From positions 25,921,001-25,985,000 of the forward strand of contig CM060843.1 in assembly GCA_030762175.1 (NCBI GenBank): a DNA stretch of 64,000 nucleotides. The letters run 5' to 3'. The translations under genes and the position numbers were made by a program. Source of the stretch: Metallyticus violacea. Taxonomy: Eukaryota; Arthropoda; Insecta; Mantodea; Metallyticidae. Below are positions 36,760-46,829 of the stretch, piece by piece. The number at the start of each line of letters is the position of its first letter. Position 1 is the stretch's first letter. The notes beneath the pieces are model-generated. The model did no database searches and was not told where the DNA came from. It worked only from the letters and a program-made list of their open reading frames with translations.

Positions 36760-37760
36760 TTAATATAATTAATTATAAAAAATTAACGATTAATTATCAT
36801 ACTGTTCAATGGACAGAGCGTTCATTAGTTTAAAGTGACTGACTGTTAAAACTGTTCATACGTATAGAGAATTCCAAACATTAAACTCTAAAGATTATGA
36901 AAATTAAACAATTTGAAATCTTGACTCAAATCTGACAAAAAGTGCAACGGAGTGATGTAGGCAAATTGTGCATTTTTAAATAAGAGTTCTTCAAATATAT
37001 CCTGTTCATGCAATGTAGTTTCAACAGTGATACCTAAATATTGCCAACGCTAATGTATCAGAGCAACATGAAAGTGCTCGTGTCTTTATCATATTATAAG
37101 TAAATTCATCGACAAAAATGTATAGGGGTGAGAATCTCTCGGATCACCCAATATTTGTAAGTCTAAAGTATAAATAAACGAAATAAAATTATATAATTAC
37201 TAAGGATTATTTAGACATATTTTTACATTTAACCATGTTTTCAGACAATGCTGCAAAATATCATTGCGTTCTCACAAAAACTATCCCTAAATTGACACGT
37301 GATGTCCCCAATGGATAAAATTGATGTTACTGGAGAGTTAAGCAAAACAGTCTGCGAATTCTTTGATAGGGTGCAGCAGCAGGTAATGCATGAAAAATCT
37401 TACCATCCGATGTTCGGCCCGTTTAAGGCGATCGACAAGATGACATTCTTATACAGAGCCTTCGTTTGGACGCGTGGACGGCTTAACGGGGATTTGCTTG
37501 GCACCGGGAAGCCTACTGTTTTCCGGCGGGTCGGATATTCATAACCCCTTAAATTCAAGGGCATAGATTTCTATAGCACACCACTTTTTTAGTCATACAA
37601 TGGCATTTCGTGTACAAGATAGGGGTTTTCTGCACTCCAGTATCTAATTTTGTGTTGCTGCATGGTCATGTAAATAAAACCTAAAAAAAGTTAAACGTCG
37701 GTCAACAGAGCGAACATCAACATTATCCAACGCCCAGTTACTGAAATTAACTCTACACAC
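36760..37760. other. AT-rich intergenic DNA, no gene recognised
   Basis: The 81-codon ORF at 37299-37544 is GC-richer than its flanks but shows no motif I recognise. Confidence 0.3.
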
Positions 37761-37764
37761 TGAA

Positions 37765-39080
37765 GCAGGAAATAAGGCAGCCTTTATTAGTTGAATAACT
37801 AAAGGCTGCAGAGCTATATTTATAAAGGCATTAGATTTGATAAGGATAATTATTATGTATAGGTATAAGAAATATCTTAGAGATAGGTATAACAGAAATA
37901 GAAATAATTTGTAACTTGTAACTTACAAAAGGGTTTTGTATACATTTTGTGTAAAATATGTGAGAAAGAGACAGATGTATACCTGACGACTCGTCCGCAG
38001 ACCGCTCCTTAGACAAGGCTGAAGAAAGGGTAAACTATCTTTTGTTAGGTCACGAACCTTCTACCCAGGAACTACTTAGGAGTTGACAATAAGAGAAACA
38101 TGTGGCCGTAACGGGACAGTATTTAACAAAGTCAGAGGTAGCAATAGTTTAAGAGAAAATGAAAATGTCAGAACGGAGACGAAAATGTTTTATTACAGGA
38201 ATGCCAAAAAACAGCCCATATTTCTGAGAACATTTGGAAATCTACAAACTAAGGAAGGCAAAAGATTATCAATAGAAATCAGAATGTAAGGAACGGGCCG
38301 AAATTTATGACATGCTGTTCTGGGAAAATTCCAGTTCGTGGGAAGACATTAGATCAGGGGGAAAGAATAATTCTAGCCAATGGTCTTCGGATAAAAGTTA
38401 ACGAATCAGGAAAATTTAGATACAAATAAATAATTTTAGGATAGCCAATGACGAACATGTAACCCAGAAATAGATAAAATACGAGGCAATTTAATTTAGC
38501 GAAAGGCGTGGCGATGTAGTAGAAAAACTGGAGTACAGGAGTCAGAGGGGACACACATTCGCACAATCAGTAGAGATATCAGAGGGACATTCAGACAGAC
38601 ATACACATTTCACACTCGCAGAAGTCAGACATTCATACATTCAGACATTCACATTCTCTCGCACATTCAGACCTTCGCAGATTGAGATTCAGACATTCAT
38701 TCAAGAGAAACAGGGACATCATACGAGAGACGCGAAAGAAATATACGGAATCAGGCAGTCTGAGTCATCCGAAAGTAATCAGTCTAGATCATTTCTAAAG
38801 TTCAGTTGAGGGCAGTGTAAATCATTTTCTAAAGTCAGTCTAAGTGTGTAGTGAGGTCAGCTGCGAGCCGTCAGGAAGTAACCTGCCAAGTTGAATAAAT
38901 CAAATGTTCAAGCAGTGCCGGACTTATTAATACAGTGAACAATCTCCTTCCCCCCCTAATGACTTCAAGTCGTTAGAAACAGTCCAAAATCTACCCTGAG
39001 AACCCATCAATCCCCCTACATTGGAACAACTATATTAACCCGTTGCAAATTAACGAACAACTGTGGAACCCCGTAATACC
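37765..39080. repeat. Family D repeat, copy 2
   Basis: The longer copy of the repeat described at 30138-31310, same orientation, 7.6 kb away. It adds an internal stretch (about 38555-38720) of repeated cattcagac/attcacat units. The start hairpin (about 37788-37812) and the end ccccctacattgg are shared with copy 1. Non-coding. Confidence 0.75.
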
Positions 39081-39260
39081 GTTCCAACACATTATCTCGA
39101 GGTTGCAATTCCTGAACTACGGTTATCTTGTAGGATTTGAATTTTACAAGCTTAGTAGCATTTCAACCAACATTTGCGAAATACTTGGTTCCTGTGCAAG
39201 CTGTCTCAGAGATTTCTTTGGACTCCGTTTACACTTTTCCCCGATGTCAACGAGATTTTC

Positions 39261-39535
39261 GTCGGTCCTGGTGGTGTGGTGCTTACCATACTTGCCTCCT
39301 AAACCCAAAACGCGGTTCGAACCCGGCCAGGACCGATGGATTTTTTCGGGCGTATAAATCCTAAGTATGGTTTCCTTCGGAAGGGAAGTAAAGCCGTGGG
39401 TCCCGTGTCGTACATTTGCGGCACGAAAAAGAACCTCAAGCCTGAAAGAGAGGCCTCTGAGCAAAATTTGTCGGCCGTTTCACGCCCTGAGTTGAATGGG
39501 ACGCTGATGACCTGAGATGTTAAAGAGCGTCCATA

Positions 39536-39569
<34 letters not shown>

Positions 39570-39587
39570 GAGAGAGAGAGAGAGAGA
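39261..39587 (+). mobile_element. SINE-A copy 8, near-complete, with target duplication
   Basis: One of the best copies. Head ggtcctggtggtg at 39265, B box ggttcgaacccgg, body, 3' hairpin (39499-39505 pairing with 39526-39532), then an (ATCA)n(AG)n tail. The direct repeat gagattttc (39252-39260 and 39588-39596) fits a target-site duplication. The A box carries a substitution (gtggtgctt). Confidence 0.92.
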
Positions 39588-39599
39588 GAGATTTTCCTT

Positions 39600-41080
39600 T
39601 GTAAGAACACGGCGTTTTACTTTCGGTTTCTTATCAAGAAAGCATCCCATTTCTCTACATCTATTCAAAAGAGTATGAACGTTTCTCTATGAGGCGCATG
39701 AACAGCAGGAAATCTGTCTATAAATCGCCGTCTCACTTCTCTACAAGAGTTTGTTGCCACATAGGAATCATACATAAAGATTCTGTGTGTTACAGCATAC
39801 GAATTTTTGGCACTATAGCACACTAACACACTATAACACTGAAACCCGTGGTATCACAGCGCTCAACTCCTGTACAGCACAAAGTCTTTGCGTCAGCACA
39901 CGAGAAGCGGGAAAGTGGAGGAAGGAACAGAATTGGTTAGAAACATGCCATGCAAATCCGCGTTATGCCGACCACGCGTTCGAATGAAGGCTCTGTAGAT
40001 CAAGAACGTAGGAGATAAAATGAACGAGTGAATAAACCAAATTAGTATAATGGTTTGATTATTTAAACTTTTGGAACAAGTGTTAGAAAAAAGGGTGTTA
40101 GATTATATTAATTTTCTAAAGGCCCTAATAGGATGGGGTGTAAAGTTTTATTACAGCCTTCTGTGGATGCTATTAAATTATTTTGTAAATACTTTTTTGA
40201 AGGTATGGAGCATGTTTCACTGTGTCACTAGAGATAGGGGCTTTTGTCGTTGAGAAAACGTCAAATTTATTAAATTTTCAAAATATTTCTACAGATAAGA
40301 GTAAGAGTATTAGTCTATAATATATATTCACACTCAACTTTGTTCAAAAGATATATTGGAATAATAATTTCCGCCACAAGTTTAAAATATTGTTCAGTAG
40401 GGATAGAATAATCCACATTCTGTTACATTCACTTAAATACTACGAGAACAATTATTGCACAAATATATAAAAGTTAATATCACGTGATTTGGCTTTTATA
40501 CATCTCAAAATATAATGCCCATATCTAAATATAGGGAACATTCTTTAAACGCGAAAGAGTGTATTCAAGTCACATTATTCGCAAATTTTTCAAAAATGTT
40601 ATGTTATTTTATTCTTGTAATCTACTGAAAATTTTGGAGCACAGCTATCAACAGATAACAAGGAATCACTGGGTATGTTCATTGGTATTTTGCTTTAAAT
40701 ATCGATAACACCACTGATCCCCTTGTTTGTCTCCTACATGCATGTGCCGCTATTTATGTGAAGCTATTATTTATCATAAAGAGAATAAAAATATAATAAT
40801 TATACTATAGCAAGTACTGTAATACATTATGGTAATTTGATTTTTATATTATCTTTAAAAATATGTGAATTATAATATGACATACGGGTTATATATAAAC
40901 ATAACCTCTTCTGTTTGTTAAAAATTATTAGAAAAACCACAAATATAGTAATTCCCAAAAAGACACCAGTTGGGTTAAAATATACAGTTTATTAAAATAT
41001 GACAAGACTCTCTGTATAGGCATATAGAATTAAATCGTACTCAAATTCTGAATATAAAATAAAGGTTCTGGAAATAAATT
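39600..41080. other. AT-rich intergenic DNA, no gene seen
   Basis: Nothing recognised. Short ORFs only. Confidence 0.45.
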
Positions 41081-41084
41081 TAAA

Positions 41085-41470
41085 TTTAAAGGTACATTAT
41101 AAAGATATCTAAGACACCAACAAAAAGGAGAAAGGAATACTGGAGAAAAGATGAAGAAAGTTACAAACTGCAACGTGCTGTGTGGAGAAAAGATAGTGGA
41201 ACAAAAAGAGAAAGGCAGAAAATACTCAAGAAGCTGCATTAAGAAGAGCAAAGGACACTTTAAAGAAACAAAAAAATCAGGGGGCTCTTAAAAAGAAGGC
41301 TCAAGAAGACTGACTTTCATGTTCAAAACAAGTTTCCTGGTCAGTCTTAGGAAAGGCTTTCACAAAAGTTGACAAGAACATGTCATAGTCACCAACAAAA
41401 CATCTTACAGTTGTAAGAAGACTGGCGGTAAAGTATGGGGTTCCTTTTAGGAAACAAAATCGCGAATTTT
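41085..41470 (+). pseudogene. Relic of a Lys/Arg-rich coiled ORF, family uncertain
   Basis: Two plus-strand frames give TPTKRRKEYWRKDEESYK and AALRRAKDTLKKQK, then LGKAFTKVDKN and SPTKHLTVVRRLAVKYG. The first part is a charged helical segment with a RR-EYWRK pattern. The second resembles a short motif (SP-K---VV--LA-KY) that I associate, from memory only, with multicopy arthropod/cnidarian ORFs of unknown function. Frameshifted and broken. Function unknown. Confidence 0.3.
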
Positions 41471-41479
41471 AATGATGAT

Positions 41480-42400
41480 AACGTTAGTATAATTGTCAAT
41501 TTTAGTAATGACGATGATGTGAGTGATGTTGATCCCACAGTAAATAATTTTTTAATGATCACTTAACTGCCACACACAGCAGACATTTATCTTTCTGAAT
41601 TAGAGGAACTTATGGTTTGTTTATACCCTGATGCAGTACATTCGCCCAAATAATATTAATGGGAGTACTGCACCTGTAAGTACCATAAACATTTTTTCAA
41701 AAGTGCATGCGGACATTGCTGCCTGGTTATGGGGAAAGAGATTGAAGTTCATTCATGTCTGTGTATGTGACCAGAAAATTACAAGAGTGAGTTCTTTGTT
41801 CAAATGCACAAATATCTTAAGGAGTCTTTGGATACTGAAATGAGGACAACCTTATTGGTCTATTTCAGCAATGAGTGATGGATTATGGGTCGCACTTTCA
41901 TGCAAATATATTTTTTTCCCTGCGGTGAGTCGTGTGCTAACAGAAATTTCAATGCGATATAGCATTTGTTGCATTCAAGCTTATGCTGCATATAACTTCA
42001 TATTCTGCTAGCATTTTTAAAAGAATAATATTTTTAAGCTGTTAGTTTATGATGCATATTTACTTTCTTTCATATACTGATTTTGGAAATTAGGTTACAA
42101 CTAGCACCTATGCAAGGAGTTTGATTGCAACACAAGGAAATTATCTGATTCGCTAGGAGGTTTAAAGTCACTCCACAAGTGTGAGATGAAGCTGGAACTG
42201 CAGAAAGAGAACAATTTAAACATTAGCTGTAATCTAACCTCCATTTTGAACGCAGTGTGAGTCCTACGGCCAAACAAAAAGTGCGAGAACAAGATAAACA
42301 TCTCTTGCAATTCCAATTCAAAATTTTCTGCCAGTTGCGTACTGTGTTTTCAGTATAGTGGTTTACTGAAACGGCATTTGTCTTATTTGAACAGGAAATA
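41480..42400. other. Intergenic, no gene seen
   Basis: An ORF at 41631-41843 has no recognised motif. It may extend the preceding relic. Confidence 0.3.
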
Positions 42401-42404
42401 CTAT

Positions 42405-42760
42405 CTAAAATGGAAGCAAGTGCAAAAAAGAGACTCAGTTTTCAAGAGAACTTTAAAAATTAAATTTTAACGACCGATGGAAAAGTGTTTTATTACCAAG
42501 GTGTTAAAAAGTAATTGGCAATGAAAAACGCATTCAAGTGATTCAGCAAACTTCAGTAAGCACAAAGACATGTGGAAAAGGAAAGCCGCAAAACTGTTCC
42601 TGTTCCGAAAATGTTCAGTGAATGTCGGATTTAGGTATTGGTGAACATTTATCCGAAGCTTTCCTAGCAGCGGACTTAATTATTACGTAAATTCTTTGAA
42701 AATTATAAACAGCACAAGTTCCCTTAGGAATCCAATGTGCACAAGAATTATACTTGACTA
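42405..42760 (+). pseudogene. CGGBP1/hAT-like N-terminal relic
   Basis: Plus-strand frames read TTDGKVFYYQGV (BED-like F-TDGKVLYC-C motif with the cysteines lost), a QRHVEKE-like segment, LSEAFLAADLI (family DLCKAFL-ADIPL), then LRKFFENYKQHKFP and ESNVHKNYT (family L--FLEKYT-H-IP-ESTLRKNY). This is the conserved order of hAT-derived CGG-binding-protein-like proteins. Several stops and frame changes. The catalytic part is not visible. Confidence 0.6.
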
Positions 42761-42764
42761 GATG

Positions 42765-44065
42765 AAATTTAATATAAGTAGGTTTTATTTTTGTGAGCGT
42801 AGATACGAATTCATAATAAAGGGCAGTATATCTTTACAAGTAATCTTTTCAAATAAACACATCTAACTTGTTTTGCACGTGGGTTGCATCGTGAATCAGA
42901 GACAGAGTTAATTCTCCACTTGTTGATAATTTTATAAAATGTGTTAAAAAGGTTTCATGAAAGCCTCTCGTAGACAACAACATTTTAAACGATGGCACAA
43001 GATATAACCTTCTCCCAGAACCAACTTTAACTCACTAGAACAAATAGCTGTTTAGTGCCATCTACTGTGGTAACGCTAGACAATTTAAAATATTGTAGCT
43101 TGTTTTGATCCCAAAGGTTCTGTCAAACTCAGAAGTGGAGATAGCCGCACATTTCACTTATCTATCTTCCCTTTGCCTTCATTACCAGAACCAAGTAGTT
43201 CTAAAATGTGCTAGTCGTTATCTCCAGATAATGTCTATTCACGGCAATAGTGAGGAATAGTTAAATCAGAAGTTCAGAATAAATATGTGAAATGCAACAA
43301 ATTCTAGAAGGATCGTTTGCTACAATGAGAAGCTTTAAAAAAATAACAAAAAAGATCATGTCACTTAGTTGTAAGCAATAATCTTTTCTCCGGGATAAAA
43401 AAAAAAAATCTCAGTGAAGCTGTGAGCTAACTGAAAATCCTGCTCCAAATTTTCTTTTGAGCACTTCATAAACAAGCAAGCACACTCTTCAATTACTGAA
43501 GGAAAAGAACGTCCATCTGAAAAATTCGTAGAATTGCAAATGGATTTCCTTTCAGTTCATTCCACATCATCATTTACAAGGTCGAAAGCGCCAGGCTAGG
43601 CGGATGTGACGTTGGCTCGCTTTCTAGAAAAGTTCATATGCTGGCGTCTGGTGGGGTCTACAGGGAACCTCCTAAGGCTATCTTGATGTTAGAACGGGGA
43701 TGGTTTTCATGGGGATGGTCGGCGTTTGGAACTTACATGAGGAACGTTAGGGACCCTGCCTACGCTCATACATCGCCTCCTCGCATTCCTAGCTTCCGTA
43801 TACTCTATATCATCCCTTCCTTCCGGAGGTGCCCCCTCAGGGACATATGTTCAATGAGCCCACCTGAAGGCTTCGGTGCCAAATCCTCCTCTGTAGATCA
43901 CCCTATTTCTAAGCTGTGGAAAATCTTAACACGTCAGAGTTTGTGAAAGAGACGCAGAAGATGCACATCAGCGCCAAACCTTACTACTTTCTGCTAATGC
44001 TAGCTAATGAGTGATACGTATGATATTAACACCATAAATGGGCAGTGCATGGCATAAAATATTAT
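42765..44065. other. Intergenic; one unrecognised ORF
   Basis: The plus-strand ORF at 43638-43946 (102 codons) lies in a GC-richer island (about 43590-43930). It is rich in Pro, Ser, Arg and Trp but shows no known domain. Without splice or homology evidence I do not call it a gene. Confidence 0.2.
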
Positions 44066-44067
44066 CA

Positions 44068-44069
<2 letters not shown>

Positions 44070-44104
<35 letters not shown>
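44070..44104. repeat. (TA)n microsatellite
   Basis: Uninterrupted TA dinucleotides, second such tract in the window. Confidence 0.9.
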
Positions 44105-44107
<3 letters not shown>

Positions 44108-44319
44108 GATCAGATTAATTTTGTTAACGCACGTACGTAGAATAAAATTAAGTTCTTACATTTTAAACCTTAATTTAGCTCATTACTATTACGAAATTGT
44201 TTTGGATGTCTTCAATTTTCTTTTTGACTTTTAACGCTTGAATAACTCGTTCATTACTTATATATAACTATAAAATGTTTAATTTTCGATAAATGTATAT
44301 TTTTTAATGATCAGGCCCC

Positions 44320-44465
44320 GTGATCTGAAGATCTATTGTGCCAGATCAAAGAAGATAGACGACGGCTTGACTGAATGAGTTCAGGGAACTTTGTGGTCTA
44401 AGTTTCCCAGACAGGAAGTCAATCCAACTGGGAAATGAACCCGTGATTGCTAGACTACGGCTGTG
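44320..44465 (-). mobile_element. Candidate third SINE family (SINE-C)
   Basis: The minus strand contains a B-box-like cgggttcatttccc near 44425-44440, preceded by gccgtagtctagcaat, which could be a decayed anticodon arm. A non-AT-rich body follows to about 44320. The A box is not convincing and no second copy was found in the window. Confidence 0.3.
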
Positions 44466-45167
44466 GTCAATATACTAAATATATATAGAAAAAAAACGTT
44501 ATTTCTTTTTAGCAACTACCAAAACACATTTCACCACTCACTGTAGAAAGACCATTAGCGATGTAGTGTCTAATCAGATACTATTTCGCACGCTTCAGCT
44601 CTGCTCCCGAAATGTTAGTTATTTCTTATAGTATGTCCCTTTTTAGTTATTCTATTATAGTGCGATCAGTGAAGCTTTCAACCGCGACTCGGGGTTTTTC
44701 ATATGAGCGATCCCCCACTCGTTTGCTGCAAATGCTTGCTTACTTGTTGATCTTGCTCATTGTTGCAGATATATCACAGCTATTCCCGTGTGTGTTTTCT
44801 GTTAGTTGTCTATTAATTCGGCAGTATACATAAAGGCTTGTTGTTTACAACGCCACAGCATGTCTTTATGTAAGATTCATATGCGTTAACTCAGCGGTGA
44901 AGGAATCATAGCATCAACATTTTTTTGAGCATACAGTTTATTCAGGTACTTATGTGAATACCACACTAGCCCTTAGTAGTACGGGTCACTTTTGACTGTG
45001 AAGTTTATTGCAGGTAGCTGCAAGACCGATCTTACGTTTGAACATATGTAGTTGCATTACCGACATGTTTTTACCAATCTTTGGTGGTATGCATTCCCCA
45101 GCCGGAGAAGGGACGTGCGTTTTCATGTCTTAAAAGTTATTTGGTGAAAGTTTGCAAATTTCGTTGT

Positions 45168-45390
45168 TAAAATACAATTGACACTTGTAAAAAAACAAAT
45201 ATTGTAATTAGGCAAAAATTTTTGTTAAAATACAATTGGCAGTCTTAAAAATACAAATGACATTATTAAAACAATTGAAAGTGATAAAATACAAAATATC
45301 GATAAAACGCTAAAATGTTAAAACGTGATTGACATTGATAAATATACAATTGACATTGATTAAAATGCAAAAACCGATTAACGTTTATAA
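45168..45390. repeat. Degenerate minisatellite, ~20-22 bp unit
   Basis: About nine variants of a unit like gttaaaatacaattgacatt occur in tandem with length changes. Consecutive units differ by substitutions, indicating age. It lies 0.9 kb left of the Polinton promoter. Confidence 0.65.
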
Positions 45391-45447
45391 TTTTTGCGAA
45401 AAAAATGTTACAAATAGGGGTATCACCACTTTTAGACTAACATTTGA

Positions 45448-45490
45448 TAACTCAGTAGTAAAAAAAGGGCGTTAAACACCATTAAAAACA
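45448..45490 (+). repeat. SINE-B 3' tail fragment
   Basis: The ctcagtagtaaaa and gggcgttaaacacc blocks match the 3' end of SINE-B at 36440-36752. Only the tail is present. Confidence 0.45.
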
Positions 45491-45684
45491 TTTGATACGT
45501 ACTACTTTATTTACGAACATAATTGTTAAGTGCGTTTCTTTGTTATATTTTTGGGAAACAAAATAATATTTACTAATTCGTATGGGAGGTGTTATCTTCA
45601 TGGATTCCGATCGCTCACTGCCAGCCTGCGGTAGGAATGTTTACCTGCGCGCCCCCTCTGTGGTATTTTTAATCCACAGGGCAG

Positions 45685-46105
45685 ATTGCTCCTTTTGTTA
45701 AAATGTTTTATGCCTATACGTCTTCTCAGCGAGGTATTTAATGAGCTTGATTAACTCCATTTGTCTTTAAACTTTCCACTTTGGCTGTTATTGAGGATTG
45801 GGTATGTTAAAAAAGTTTTCTTTGTTAAAAGGGTTTATTACCTATTATGATTTTTTTTACGAATATCCTTACATAAAATTATGTCACTATAAACATTTCT
45901 AGCGATTTATTGTGTGAAGTTGATTGTCAAACCTTGATGCCCTCTGTCTGAAAGCTCTTCACTGTTATTGCATCGCAAACCTGCTAAAAGTATTTTTCTT
46001 GCTTTAAAGGTATATTACCATAGGGAAAGTATTTTAAGAATATCTCTCTTACCGCTAAAAGCACTTTTATGTCTTTGCTATGAGACTGGAATTTACACCG
46101 CTTTC
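45685..46105. repeat. Imperfect repeated blocks left of the Polinton genes
   Basis: A block like ctttgttaaaagggtttatt-ccta recurs at about 45691, 45817 and 45995 with variants. It may be subterminal repeat DNA of the Polinton's left end, but no matching inverted copy was found on the right. Confidence 0.3.
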
Positions 46106-46114
46106 ACTGCCTCA

Positions 46115-46251
46115 AGCGGAAAACCACTCTCATTGGCTGAAGATTAGCGTATGCGCGGAAGAAAAGCCATGCTCATTAGCTGAAACTCGAGTAGGCGTGG
46201 CCAAATAAGGAAACCAAACTCGTGACGTCACTGAAAAGTACTGTATAAAAG
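46115..46251 (+). promoter_or_regulatory. Pol II promoter of the Polinton: inverted CCAAT, CArG, CRE, TATA
   Basis: In order: two copies of an element ctcattggctgaa/ctcattagctgaa (the first containing an inverted CCAAT), a consensus CArG box ccaaataagg (46201-46210), a palindromic CRE tgacgtca (46223-46230) and tataaaag (46244-46251). Transcription would start near 46275-46285, just before the ATG at 46294. Spacing and position directly ahead of the first Polinton ORF argue for a real promoter. That the factors bind is inference. Confidence 0.65.
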
Positions 46252-46293
46252 TGCCCACCGGGTTCTCGTGGCATAGAAGTGTAACGATTACTT

Positions 46294-46599
46294 TTGAATC
46301 AGCTTGACCTCATGTCTTCAGCCAACAAGCTCTCTCTTAGTCGCAGGCGTCCCAGAAGAGGTCGTGAGTTGTTCTCATTGGACAGATTTACATTCATTTT
46401 TAACGGTATGCCTCTTTTCACCAGAACAGAATGTGGAGCTTCTGCGGCCGATAAATCTCCTACAATCGACAATTCGACTATAATTGATAACTCACCTTTC
46501 TCTTCTGCTGACAACGAGCCTTCAGTCGACATCTCTTCTGCCGACAACGTTCCTTCTGCCTACAACTCCTCTTTGCAGACGTGCCACAGATTGCTGTAG
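46294..46599 (+). CDS. First ORF after the Polinton promoter, unrecognised, Ser/Asp/Asn-rich
   Basis: A 101-codon ORF starting just after the expected transcription start. The N-terminal part is basic (SRRRPRRGR near residues 17-25). The second half contains degenerate repeats of the type SADN-PS-D-SSADN (about residues 69-95). It may be the decayed N-terminus of the PolB reading frame or a separate small protein. I do not recognise a domain. The ORF is intact, unlike its neighbours, but its shortness makes this weak evidence. Confidence 0.35.
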   Translation: MNQLDLMSSANKLSLSRRRPRRGRELFSLDRFTFIFNGMPLFTRTECGASAADKSPTIDNSTIIDNSPFSSADNEPSVDISSADNVPSAYNSSLQTCHRLL

Positions 46600-46829
46600 A
46601 CCTAGTCTTGCAACCTAGTTTCGAAATGACCAACCATAGCGAGAGGGCAGCAAAATATTTCTATTTAGGATAAGCTGAAACTGAAACTATGAGTTCGATA
46701 CCCAAAGATACAGATGCTAACCAACGGGTTTCTAAGCTTTTTAATGAATATTTATCATTTTCTAACGAGAATGTTCTAAACAATTAACCCAGGGTACATA
46801 TGAATCATAATTGGATAGCAAATATCCTG

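Noticed and set aside
38555..38720. CRISPR-like array in family D copy 2 (repeated cattcagac)
   Set aside because: Unit length and spacing are irregular, there are no unique spacers of constant length, and this is animal DNA.
39263..39340. tRNA gene at the SINE-A head
   Set aside because: The acceptor-like ends pair, but the same head recurs in nine copies with a common body and tail, so it is a SINE.
43638..43946. Host gene in a GC-richer island
   Set aside because: An open frame of 102 codons without domain, splice or neighbour support is not enough to call a gene.
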